DNA from: Isosphaeraceae bacterium
Lineage (GTDB): Bacteria; Planctomycetota; Planctomycetia; Isosphaerales; Isosphaeraceae
Length of the DNA stretch: 64,000 nucleotides
Reading direction: 5' to 3'
Assembly: GCA_026004735.1 (NCBI GenBank)
Contig: BPJS01000001.1
Location: forward strand, 2,863,641 to 2,927,640
The notes under the pieces are model-generated. The model was not told the origin of the DNA. It was given only the letters and a program-made list of their open reading frames with translations, and made no database searches. This document shows, in pieces, positions 49,741-58,003 of the stretch (positions within the stretch are counted from its first letter, which is position 1; each line of letters begins with the position of its first letter). Both the position numbers and the translations under genes were made by a program.

Positions 49741-50151
49741 GTGGATCCGACAACCGGGCGCGTCCAGATCCGTTGGGTCGGGGAAAACCTGGTGATTCGG
49801 CCGGGAGGGCCGGAGGTCGACGTTCTCTACGAGACCAGTCTGATCAGCGAGGTCGGGCAGGCCATGTATGAGCTTGCCCAACAAAACCCGGGCAAGCATC
49901 TGGTCGTCAACCTCGACGCGGTGCGCTACGCCTCGACCGAGATGCTGGCCAAGCTGGTCTCGCTGCGCAGCCGGGTCGAGCGGGCCGGAGGCCGGCTGAC
50001 GTTGTGCGGCCTCCAGCCGGACGTCCGGGAGTCGATGCGCTTGCTCCGGTTGCTGCCCCTGTTCGACGTGACCGAAGACTTAAACGCCGCCCTGGGCGGC
50101 GCCGACCCGCAACTTTGGACCTCGACGGCCGAGCACCCCAAAATCGAGTGA
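49741..50151 (+). CDS. STAS-domain anti-anti-sigma-like protein
   Basis: A 136-residue protein starting at GTG 49741 (GAGGAG nine bases upstream). The SpoIIAA-like STAS fold is clear: VVNLDAVRYASTEMLAKLVSLRSRVERAGGRLTLCGLQPDVRESMRLLRL. The Ser/Thr of Y-A-S-T-E stands at the site phosphorylated by RsbW-type kinases. It probably takes part in partner switching that controls a sigma factor or response. No kinase or phosphatase gene is adjacent. Confidence 0.9.
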   Translation: MDPTTGRVQIRWVGENLVIRPGGPEVDVLYETSLISEVGQAMYELAQQNPGKHLVVNLDAVRYASTEMLAKLVSLRSRVERAGGRLTLCGLQPDVRESMRLLRLLPLFDVTEDLNAALGGADPQLWTSTAEHPKIE

Positions 50152-50242
50152 CCCGGCCCAGCCTCCCCGCCCGGACACCAGCCGCCGGTCAGCGCGGTCA
50201 CATTGCGTCGGCATCTGAGGCTTTTAAACGGGCCGCCCCGCC

Positions 50243-50752
50243 CTAAATACGGTCCAGCCGACGCCGAGGACTGCGGGCCCGAGCGCAGGTGCCGCATTGG
50301 CCGGTGATGATAAACCGATGGCCAGTGGCGCGAAAGCCGTGGGCCGCCGCGACCCGATCGCGCAGGTTCCGAAGCTCTTCGTTGGTAAACTCAAGAACCG
50401 CGCCGCAGGTCGTACAGTGCATATGATCGTGCGACGGATAGCCGTAATCGTGCTCGTAGGCCGTCCGGTTGGTCAGCCGCAGCTCGCGGAGCAGATGCGC
50501 CTCGACCAGCAGCCGAAGCGTGCGGTAAACGGTGGCCCGACTGACACGATGACCAGCGGCCTGGAGATCGGCGATCAGCTCGTCGGCGTCGAAGTGTTTG
50601 TGTGACGAGTAGATATGGCGGACCAGCAGCCGTCGAGGCTCGGTCAGTTTTTCACCGCGAATTTCCAGGAATTCGCGAAATTTTTCTTCGGGTCGCTGGT
50701 CGAACTGGAGCGGGGCCAGGGGAGGCGACTCGGCGGCCGACGGGGGCGACAC
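50243..50752 (-). CDS. Fur family transcriptional regulator
   Basis: A 169-residue protein. The winged-helix part is KLTEPRRLLVRHIYSSHKHFDADEL and SRATVYRTLRLLVEAHLL (recognition helix A-T-V-Y-R-T-L). The metal part has HDYGYPSHDHMHCTTCGAVLEF with the C-x-x-C structural zinc pair and a second pair, CGTCAR, near the end. Whether it senses iron, zinc, manganese or peroxide cannot be settled. The gene is alone and convergent with the STAS gene. Confidence 0.93.
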   Translation of the reverse strand: MSPPSAAESPPLAPLQFDQRPEEKFREFLEIRGEKLTEPRRLLVRHIYSSHKHFDADELIADLQAAGHRVSRATVYRTLRLLVEAHLLRELRLTNRTAYEHDYGYPSHDHMHCTTCGAVLEFTNEELRNLRDRVAAAHGFRATGHRFIITGQCGTCARARSPRRRLDRI

Positions 50753-50947
50753 AGGGCACCGGTCCTTGGATCGGAGAAAACGAGGGGGGGAAGTGATATG
50801 AGTAACGTGATTGTAACCCGGAGGCGATTGGGCGTCGACCGAGGCCGGATGGAGTGAGCTGGGGCCTTCCCGCCAACCGTCCCTGCGGCGCCGGTTGGCG
50901 GGGATAAGGCAGGCGTTTGATCGACGCCGTTGGGTTTGGCCCAGCGC

Positions 50948-51931
50948 TTACTGGAGCGGAGTCAGCGGAATGGCGTTCGGCGACCGGGGAGCGGCCAGCG
51001 GTGGGGCCGCATCGACGCCGGGGGCGGCCAGCGGTGGCGCGGCATCGAGGCCGGTTCCCGGTGGCGGAGTGAGGTTTGCGGCGGTCGGGGAGCCGGCCAG
51101 GTGGAGTTGGACGGCGTCGATCGCGTCCTGGAGCCGCTTGATAGCCGGATCGCAGCCCTGAGGGTTGCCCGAGTAGCTGAAGTGGTTGGCTTGGAGCCGC
51201 CCGCGATTCTGGTCGTAGACAGTCAGGAGGACTTGCTGGACGAAGTCGACCGGCGGGCCGCCACAGTGGCCCTTGATCCGGCCAACGTCGGCCGCGCGGA
51301 GGGCTTCGATCAGCGGACGCATCACGTCGGGGCCGACCTTGTGGACGCCCTCGCTGTCGATGACGGTGCCGTCGGCGTAAATCTGAAGGAACATGCCGAA
51401 GATCTGGCCGTCGTCGGAGCGGCCGAGCTGGACGCGGGTGAGAATTGGCGGCGCGGTGGTGACCGGTTTGCTGACCCGGGGCTGGGGAATCAGCCGCGGC
51501 CCGCCGCCTGCCGGAGCGCGCGCATCGCCGGGAGCCGTGATGGGGGTCGAGGGATCGGGCATGGGCAGATGGGACGAACCGGCCGGCTCGTGGAGCCGTG
51601 TGGGAGGCGGCAGAGGCCGGCCACCCAGGCCCCCATAGGGAACGCCGCCTGCCGCGCCGTAGGGTGAATCCTCCGAAAGAATCGGTTCGGCCGGATCGTC
51701 GAGCGGGCCGCGCAGGCCGCGGGGCGGCTCCCCCGATCGGCTGGGCGGAGGCACCTGAGCGCGATTTCGGGCGCTGCTCTCGGCCGCGGCCTGGTTGCGT
51801 TGCCCGAACCGGAACAACCGGCCTAAGCCCCGAGGCTCCTGAGCCGAGACGGCAAGAGCAGGACCGACGAACAACAGGACGCTCACTCCCAGAGTGGCGA
51901 GCGAGCAGGCCGGGCGTGCTGCGTAGGTCAT
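50948..51931 (-). CDS. Secreted protein of unknown function, Pro-rich
   Basis: A 327-residue protein with a signal peptide (LATLGVSVLLFVGPALAVSA) and about 130 residues of Pro/Gly/Arg-rich linker. The last half is a regular domain (RVQLGRSDDGQIFGMFLQIY, GTVIDSEGVHKVGPDVMRPL, FVQQVLLTVYDQNRGRLQAN), ending in a Pro/Ala tail with a small internal duplication (AAPPLAAPGVDAAPPLAAP). No family is recognised; similar architecture occurs in several planctomycete secreted proteins. Confidence 0.7.
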   Translation of the reverse strand: MTYAARPACSLATLGVSVLLFVGPALAVSAQEPRGLGRLFRFGQRNQAAAESSARNRAQVPPPSRSGEPPRGLRGPLDDPAEPILSEDSPYGAAGGVPYGGLGGRPLPPPTRLHEPAGSSHLPMPDPSTPITAPGDARAPAGGGPRLIPQPRVSKPVTTAPPILTRVQLGRSDDGQIFGMFLQIYADGTVIDSEGVHKVGPDVMRPLIEALRAADVGRIKGHCGGPPVDFVQQVLLTVYDQNRGRLQANHFSYSGNPQGCDPAIKRLQDAIDAVQLHLAGSPTAANLTPPPGTGLDAAPPLAAPGVDAAPPLAAPRSPNAIPLTPLQ

Positions 51932-52275
51932 CTGGAGAGACCTCCCGGAAGAGACCCGAGACCGGGATCAACGCGGCGCGGAACGATCCGCCGACCGGCA
52001 ACCGACGGACTCGCCTGCGGCGCCTGCTCCAGGCTCCGCCCAGAGCGTTCGATCCGTCGGCTCACCCTTCCCTATCGACTGGTCCGACCGGCAATCTTGG
52101 GCAAGCCGGGCAATTCGGACGCATCTGTCGGTAACTGAAGTAGTACGGCAATCGAAGCCGATCGGTCAGCGCGCGCAGACAAGGGATCGGGCCTCCCTCG
52201 AACCGTGGGCGATTCCGGGCGACCGATCCCGCTTTGCCGACGCAGTTGGGGGACAGAATCGAGCGACGATTGCGC
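51932..52275. other. Stretch without a supported gene
   Basis: About 345 bases between the Pro-rich secreted protein and the FlgM-like gene. No convincing ORF, promoter or hairpin was recognised. Confidence 0.45.
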
Positions 52276-52560
52276 TCAGAAGCCTGACAGTTCGTCGATC
52301 AGACGCTCGAGAGCGATTTCGAGCTTCTCGGGCGTCTCGTAGACGCCGGCCGCGATCTGGCGGCGGATCTCCTCGACGCGCTCGTGGCGGATCTCGGGCA
52401 GCCGGGCCACACCGTCGAGCATGCGGCCAATCGGCGAGATCTCGACCCGGTCGCGAGGGGCCTGGGTCTGGACCGTTCCGCTCGATTCGACGGTGAAGGC
52501 GGCCAACCGCGGGTAGATCGGCGACGCGCCTTGAGCACCCCCGGCACCATGGATCTCCAT
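52276..52560 (-). CDS. FlgM-like anti-sigma-28 factor
   Basis: A 94-residue protein. The N-terminal half is low-complexity; the C-terminal half matches the FlgM fold that grips the flagellar sigma factor: RDRVEISPIGRML, then IRHERVEEIRRQIAAGVYET and PEKLEIALERLIDEL. GGGGAG lies nine bases before the ATG at 52560. FlgM holds back FliA until the flagellar hook is complete. No other flagellar gene is in the window, so it is scattered as in other planctomycetes. Confidence 0.8.
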   Translation of the reverse strand: MEIHGAGGAQGASPIYPRLAAFTVESSGTVQTQAPRDRVEISPIGRMLDGVARLPEIRHERVEEIRRQIAAGVYETPEKLEIALERLIDELSGF

Positions 52561-52792
52561 GAGACGAACTCCCCTCAACGATGCAGGTTCTGGTGGTTAG
52601 ATCGCCAATCGGTTCGCCGCAACGCCAACCTGGTCGACGCGGTACCCGACCGGCATGCACGGCGGGCGAGGTGACCAGCTCCGCCGGCAACCCGTCCACC
52701 GGATCTGCACATCCCTAGGATCGGCAGTCCGGCCGGCGGGACTTGACCCGCAACAATCAAAAGCGGCGGTTTCTGGGCAGGCGTCGGGGCGC

Positions 52793-54064
52793 TCATCGGC
52801 GGGGAGGAGCTGTATTTTGGCGAATCCCTTGCGCAAGCTGGGTTTGCAGCGATTGGAGCTGGCCGGTCAGATCCCAGGCTCGCTGGAACAGGCGGTTGTA
52901 GGCTTCCTTTTCGCGGGGGCTCATGGCCTTGCCCTGCATGGCCTGAAGGCCCTTCAGAGCGTCGTGGAACTCCTTGGCGCCAAGCAGGAAGGCGTTGGCC
53001 GAGTCGTACATCTCCTGGGCCGCGATATCTTCCGGCCGGGGTTTGTAGAAGGGACTGAGGTAGAAGGGGTTGCCGTAGAGCTTCTGGACCAGTTTGAGGC
53101 CGAAGCCGGTGGCGTCTCGGACGTTGGCCAGCGTGCGCTCGATATCGGCGCGGTTTTGGGTGGCGATCTGGGCGCCCTGCTCGCTGATGATCTGGGCGTC
53201 GGCCAGGATGTCGTCCAGGCGGATCTGGGATTTGTTCAGACCGGTGACCAGCGTGGCCAGGTTCGCCCGGTTTTCGCTGGCGATACCGTGGAGTTCGCCA
53301 GCCAGCGCATCGACGTTCTGGAGCGTAGAAGCCAGCAGCGGCCGGCTTTCGACCAGCAGGGTATCGAGTTGCTGGATGGTGTTTTGGAGCCGAGCCAGGG
53401 TGTCGTTGATCCGGTTGGCGTCGAGGCCGTGGACGATATCCTCGACTTCCTGGGCGGTGGCTTCGATGCGGGGTCGAAGGGCGGCGACCAGGCTGCGGAT
53501 CTCGGTCGAGGTGTCGGCCAGGGCGGTTAGGGTCTGTTGGATGCGTGGAGCGGCGCCGTCGATGGCCTCGCGAACCTGGGCGACCGTTTCCCGCAGCCGA
53601 TCGCGCTGGTCGGCGCCCAGGCCGATTTGTTCCAGGAGCGGGTCGAACATCGAGCTTTCGACCCCCGTGACGGCTTGCCCCGGCACCAGCGCCACCCGCG
53701 ATCGGCCGGCGCTGAGGACGTTGACGGTGCTCTGCCCGGTCAGACCGGGCTGGATGGCAATCTGGACATCCTGGCGGAGATGGTCGGCGACCTCGGCCGG
53801 CAGCGTCAGCGTCAGTCGGACACGGAGACCGTCATCGGTCTGGACTAGACGGACGGCGAGCACACGTCCGGCATCCACGCCGGCGACACGCACCGGGCAC
53901 CCGACCCGAATCCCCTGCCCGTCCTTAAAGATGACATCGAGGGACCGGCGTGGACCGAGGAAGCCCGGCCCGACGCGCGCCAGAACCAGCAGGCTGAGCA
54001 GAGCGGTCAGCCCAACCAGCACCACCAGCCCGACCCGCAGTTCTCGCGCCGCTGAACGATTCAT
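52793..54064 (-). CDS. MlaD/MCE family lipid-transport protein
   Basis: A 423-residue protein. One N-terminal membrane helix (VGLVVLVGLTALLSLLVLA), an MCE domain at about residues 35-115 (LDVIFKDGQGIRVGCPVRVAGVDAGRVLAV ... GLTGQSTVNVL), then a long helical region (TLARLQNTIQQLDTLL, TLQNVDALAGELHGIASEN) that would form a tube or needle. It is the substrate-binding part of Mla-type retrograde lipid transport. The ATG overlaps the MlaE stop by four bases. It is longer than classic MlaD, more like Mce/PqiB-type or chloroplast TGD2 relatives. Confidence 0.9.
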   Translation of the reverse strand: MNRSAARELRVGLVVLVGLTALLSLLVLARVGPGFLGPRRSLDVIFKDGQGIRVGCPVRVAGVDAGRVLAVRLVQTDDGLRVRLTLTLPAEVADHLRQDVQIAIQPGLTGQSTVNVLSAGRSRVALVPGQAVTGVESSMFDPLLEQIGLGADQRDRLRETVAQVREAIDGAAPRIQQTLTALADTSTEIRSLVAALRPRIEATAQEVEDIVHGLDANRINDTLARLQNTIQQLDTLLVESRPLLASTLQNVDALAGELHGIASENRANLATLVTGLNKSQIRLDDILADAQIISEQGAQIATQNRADIERTLANVRDATGFGLKLVQKLYGNPFYLSPFYKPRPEDIAAQEMYDSANAFLLGAKEFHDALKGLQAMQGKAMSPREKEAYNRLFQRAWDLTGQLQSLQTQLAQGIRQNTAPPRR

Positions 54065-55032
54065 CTCGAACCTCCCAGGTTGACCCCGGAGTGGCCCGAG
54101 GGTGGGTCGAAGCCAACGCCGAACGGCGGACCCGAAATGTAGGTGAGTGTGAACCAGGCAGCGTCGACCACGAGCATGGCTAGCGCTGAGAGAAGCACAA
54201 TGCGGGCGATCGGCCGGAGGCTGTCGCGGGCTGGTCGAGGTTGGCCAGGCGTCGTGGTGGAGGCCAGCCGGAGCGCCTCGTGGCAAGCGATTAGGGCCGC
54301 CAGGGCCGGGTAGGCTGCGCCGGTGACGAAGATGCCGACGACGTCGCTGACCCGGAGCATGTCAAAAAAAAGACCGAAATAAATGCCCGAGGAGACACCC
54401 AGCAGGGTGCTCGAAAGGCCCAGGCCGACGAGCATGCCAAGCGCACTGCCCCAGACGACCAGGAGCGGCCCGGCCAGGGCCGCGGCGCCGATTCGAACGA
54501 AGGCCAAGCGTCCGGGGTCGGGCAGCGGGCGGGGATCAGGAGCACGGCCCAGCATAACGTCGCGGTCGACTAAGGCGTCGGGGTCGTCGTCGAGGCCGGG
54601 ACGAAGGCCGTCGGCCAGGGTCAGCACGGTCTGGACGGCCAGGACGCCGCCCAGGGCAAAGCCAGCCAGCAGCGGACTGATCGACCGCATCAGGCCCAGG
54701 CCGACCACCGCGCCGTTGGATTCGGCGAAGGTGGCCCGGAAGAAGGCCTGCATGGCCAGAAACGCGGCAAAGGCGATGTGAAGGATGGCCAGCCAAGGCA
54801 AGCCAATGCGGAGCAAGTCGTCGAGCTGGCGGATTAGGGCCGGCAGTAGCCGGGGTTGACCACGGCGGCGGGTCCAAGGTGCGCAGGCCGCCGCACCTGC
54901 CAGGATCGCCAGACCGCCCAGATACTCGACCAGCGCGAGGCTCGCCCCGCCCAGGCGGGCTAGCGGCGGCAGGGGGCCGAGCGGGTTCGTCGTCAGCCGA
55001 TTGCGGGGTGTCGAGGCGGAGGCGGCCGTCAT
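54061..55032 (-). CDS. MlaE family ABC transporter permease
   Basis: A 323-residue membrane protein. AGFALGGVLAVQTVLTLADG, LAGPLLVVWGSALGMLVGLGLSSTLLG, YFGLFFDMLRVSDVVGIFVTGAAYPALAALIAC are MlaE/permease features, including the coupling region expected to bind an MlaF ATPase. Five to six membrane spans. It is the first gene of a pair with MlaD. No ATPase gene lies next to it, so the ATPase must be supplied from elsewhere. Confidence 0.85.
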   Translation of the reverse strand: MTAASASTPRNRLTTNPLGPLPPLARLGGASLALVEYLGGLAILAGAAACAPWTRRRGQPRLLPALIRQLDDLLRIGLPWLAILHIAFAAFLAMQAFFRATFAESNGAVVGLGLMRSISPLLAGFALGGVLAVQTVLTLADGLRPGLDDDPDALVDRDVMLGRAPDPRPLPDPGRLAFVRIGAAALAGPLLVVWGSALGMLVGLGLSSTLLGVSSGIYFGLFFDMLRVSDVVGIFVTGAAYPALAALIACHEALRLASTTTPGQPRPARDSLRPIARIVLLSALAMLVVDAAWFTLTYISGPPFGVGFDPPSGHSGVNLGGSR

Positions 55033-55107
55033 GGCGTGTCGGCGGGAATCCTTCCGGGAAGAGGGCAGGCGACGCGGGGCAGCCCCAGGGCAAACCCCGA
55101 GCGCCGG

Positions 55108-55560
55108 TTAACGGTTACGCCGGCGCTGGAGCTGGAAGCGGCGGTCCTCGGCGCGACTGAGGCGGTGCGTTTCGGCCGATTGGGGGCTGGCCCAGGCCGT
55201 CGCGGATTGCTGGCGCCACCAGCCCCGCCAGGCTGCAACCGAACGGGCCCGGTCCTCAGGACCGGCCCAGGGAACGTATCCGAAGTCTTGACCGGTTCGA
55301 CGCTTCAGTTCCTCGATAGCCGTCATGCGGACGACACCGTCGGGGTCATCGAGCCTGGCGATTAGGGTGGGGATGACGGTGGCATCGGACAGGTGGTCTC
55401 CCATACCGACGGCGCGGGCCCGGACCAGCGGCGCAGGGTCGTTGACGGCCAGAAACGACTTGGGGGCGAGCGAGCAGCCGGTTGTAGCCACCACGGTGGC
55501 GGTGGCGATTCGGGAGAGGGTGCGTGCCGGCGGGCCGGACGTCGTGATGCGTCCGCGCAT
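55108..55560 (-). CDS. HEAT-repeat lipoprotein of unknown function
   Basis: A 150-residue protein with a signal ending in a lipobox-like TTGC (residues about 26-29), then PAPLVRARAVGMGDHLSDAT and VIPTLIARLDDPDGVVRMTAI, a typical HEAT/PBS repeat pair, followed by FGYVPWAGPEDRARSVAAWRGWW. It lies 75 bases before mlaE on the same strand and could be part of that lipid-transport unit; this is inferred from position only. AAGGGA precedes the ATG. Confidence 0.75.
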   Translation of the reverse strand: MRGRITTSGPPARTLSRIATATVVATTGCSLAPKSFLAVNDPAPLVRARAVGMGDHLSDATVIPTLIARLDDPDGVVRMTAIEELKRRTGQDFGYVPWAGPEDRARSVAAWRGWWRQQSATAWASPQSAETHRLSRAEDRRFQLQRRRNR

Positions 55561-55626
55561 GATGGTTCCCTTGGGCGGGTGTCTGAGTTGTCGGAACAGT
55601 AGCCGTCTGGGGCATTCCGGGCAAGG

Positions 55627-57477
55627 TCAACCGCGGAGCGGGGGTTCTTCGATCTCGGCTAGCAGCTCGGCGCGGCGGTGGGCGGGCAGCCAGCCATCCG
55701 GGGTCCAGCCGCGTTGCTGGTAGTAGGCGGCAAGCAGGGAATGGAGGCGGTCGCGGGAAAGGCGCGGAGTGGGATCGGTTGGATCGTCGGTGTCGGAGAG
55801 GAGGGCCGGAGGCAGAGTGTCCTCGGCGGGGGTGGCGCCCTCCCGTTCGTTGAAAGCCCGGCGGAGGTCGACAATTGCTCGGGCTCGGCTGAGCAAGTCG
55901 TCGGGCTGGAAGGTCCAGCCGGTGACGGCCGAGAGCATGACGGCGGCGGTCTGGTAGAGGTTGGGAATGGTGCCGCGGAGGAATTTGCAGAGGATGAGGC
56001 TGTCGATCAGGGCGGCGCGGTCCTCGGCGTCGATGGCGGCCGCGGCCGAGCGGTGGTCGCCCTGGCGACGGTGGGTCTGGCCGGCGAAGTCGGCCTCATA
56101 GGCTCCGGAGCGGTTGTGGTCGGCACCTCGTGCGGCCACCGCCAACCCGAGCGCCATCGCATGAAGGGCGCGGGGGTCGTAGCCGGGTAGTTCCAGGCCC
56201 TTGACGTGCATGGCGTGATCGGGCGCGGCGCCGCCGAGCGTCTCGGCCAAGCGCCGGCATCCCAGGCTGAGCAGGGCACCTAGAGCGTTGCGGGTAACGA
56301 TCAGGCCGATGGCTTCGAGCAGTGCCGCGCCGTCGCCAAAGACCAGGCGTCGGCCCGAGGGCAGGCCGGGGTCAAGCCAGCCGCGGCGTGCAGCCTCCAT
56401 CGCGAAGGCGATGGTTCCACCGGTCGAGATCGTATCGAGGCCGAGCCGGTCGCAGAGGGCGGCGGCCTCGAGAACGACCGTCGGGTCGCTAACCCCGCAG
56501 AGCGGACCGAGCGCAAAGAGGCTCTCGTACTCCAGGCGCACGGCGGAACCGTCGCGGCTCGGGTAGAGGTGCTCGCAGCCGATGGTGCAGGCGGCGCAGC
56601 TTTTCCGCGCGAGCCGCCGGGCTGGAGCCAGATCGACGGCGGCCAGGGCCTCCGCGGCTTCGAACTGCCCGGAGGCGAAGTTGCGGGTCGGCAGGGCGTC
56701 GAGCCGGTTGAAGACGAGCAGGTTGGCGACAGTGCCCAGCTCGCGATACTTTTCGGTCGCAGGCCCGAAGGAGCGGGCGGAGAGGTCGCGGGCCAGGCGG
56801 ACGACTTGGGCTGGGTCGGCGAGGGCGGTCCTGCGATTGCCGCGCACGGCCAGGGCCTTGACGCGCTTGGAGCCGAGAACGGCGCCCAGGCCGCCGCGGC
56901 CGGCATGGCGGCCATCGTGGCTGATGGTGGCGAAGGGGATCAGGGCCTCACCGGCGGGACCGATTGCGGCGATGTGCCACTCAGGTCCAAGAGTCGCGCG
57001 GAGCCGGGTTTCGGTCTCGGCGGCTGGCAGGCCCCAGAGGTCGCGGGCGTCGCGGAGAGTGACCAGCGGCACGTCGCGGTCCTGACCGTCGATCAGGAGC
57101 ACGACCGGGCGCGTCCAGGCACCGCGGATCACCAGCGCATCGACCCCCGCGCGTTTGGCGGCCAGGGCGAAATGCGACGAACTGAGCGCATCGCAGACGC
57201 GCTGGGTCAGCGGGCTTTTGCCGACCACAGCAAACTTGGCCGAGGTCGTCAGCGGACTGCCGACCAGCGGGCTGAGCGCAACGATCAGCGCCGAGTCGGG
57301 GGCAAGCGGGTCGATGCCCGGCCGGTTTTCGAGCATCAAGAGCCGGACGCCGAGGCCGACGCCGCCGATCCACCGCTGCAACGTGGCGCTTCGGAGCGGG
57401 ACGCACTCCGCGCACGCCGACTGCGCATCGATGCGGAGGTAGCGGCCGTGGTAGCCGGGGACAGACAACGCGAACAC
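55627..57477 (-). CDS. Aldehyde ferredoxin oxidoreductase (tungstopterin enzyme)
   Basis: A protein of about 616 residues related to AOR. Near the start, PGYHGRYLRIDAQSAC is the usual opening. Then come RWIGGVGLGVRLLM, AKFAVVGKSPLT and HDGRHAGRGGLGAVLGSKRVKALAV, the pterin- and substrate-binding segments. KSCAACTIGCEH supplies three iron-sulfur cysteines and SLILCKFL the fourth. LELPGYDPRALHAMALGLAVAARGADHNRSGAYEADF is also typical. It would oxidise aldehydes or reduce acids with ferredoxin using a W-bis-pterin. The start is uncertain: GTG 57477 puts the family motif near residue 10; the open frame extends upstream through the MoaD gene. Confidence 0.9.
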   Translation of the reverse strand: MFALSVPGYHGRYLRIDAQSACAECVPLRSATLQRWIGGVGLGVRLLMLENRPGIDPLAPDSALIVALSPLVGSPLTTSAKFAVVGKSPLTQRVCDALSSSHFALAAKRAGVDALVIRGAWTRPVVLLIDGQDRDVPLVTLRDARDLWGLPAAETETRLRATLGPEWHIAAIGPAGEALIPFATISHDGRHAGRGGLGAVLGSKRVKALAVRGNRRTALADPAQVVRLARDLSARSFGPATEKYRELGTVANLLVFNRLDALPTRNFASGQFEAAEALAAVDLAPARRLARKSCAACTIGCEHLYPSRDGSAVRLEYESLFALGPLCGVSDPTVVLEAAALCDRLGLDTISTGGTIAFAMEAARRGWLDPGLPSGRRLVFGDGAALLEAIGLIVTRNALGALLSLGCRRLAETLGGAAPDHAMHVKGLELPGYDPRALHAMALGLAVAARGADHNRSGAYEADFAGQTHRRQGDHRSAAAAIDAEDRAALIDSLILCKFLRGTIPNLYQTAAVMLSAVTGWTFQPDDLLSRARAIVDLRRAFNEREGATPAEDTLPPALLSDTDDPTDPTPRLSRDRLHSLLAAYYQQRGWTPDGWLPAHRRAELLAEIEEPPLRG

Positions 57478-57643
57478 CCTTACCCAAAACACAGACAGGG
57501 AGAAACCGCCTGAGTGCGCACGCCACACGGTCCTGGTCAGCCGACGATCGACCGACGCCTGGCCCTGAGCCATTCCGCGCTGGGCCGCCGCGATTGGCCC
57601 AAGCCGGGTCTGCCCGATCGGTCGATGGTCCGCCAGAATCAGT

Positions 57644-57910
57644 CTAACCGCCGGCGTCGGTTGCCAGCAGGAGCAGCACGTCGCCGTCGCGGAGGGTCTG
57701 AGCGTTGGGCAGAGGCGCCAGGTCGCCGTTGAGCGCGACGCGATAGGCCGGCACCGGGAGGCCTTGGCAGACGATCGAGCCTTCGAGACAAGGGTGCTGC
57801 TGGCCGAGGGCCACGAGGGCCTCGCGGACACTCGCTGCCCGGACGGTGACCGAGGCAACGCCCGCGCGGAGCCGCGGGATCCCATAAAGTTCGATGGTGA
57901 CACGGGCCAT
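57644..57910 (-). CDS. MoaD/ThiS-like sulfur carrier next to AOR
   Basis: An 88-residue beta-grasp protein: ARVTIELYGIPRLRAGV, SVREALVALGQQHPCL, YRVALNGDLAPLPNAQTLRDGDVLLLLATDAGG. It ends in Gly-Gly, the group that becomes the thiocarboxylate donating sulfur to molybdopterin. A MoaD-like gene beside an AOR gene is common and points to supply of the W-pterin cofactor. It lies 166 bases upstream of the chosen AOR start on the same strand. An alternative start at 57925 adds five residues. Confidence 0.85.
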   Translation of the reverse strand: MARVTIELYGIPRLRAGVASVTVRAASVREALVALGQQHPCLEGSIVCQGLPVPAYRVALNGDLAPLPNAQTLRDGDVLLLLATDAGG

Positions 57911-58003
57911 CGGAATTCGAATCAAGCCGGGAAAAGCTGCGGCAGCAGCGGATTGATTGCGACCGGAGAGCCGGTCTCGGACCGGTGGAGGCGGTTGAAC
58001 GGT

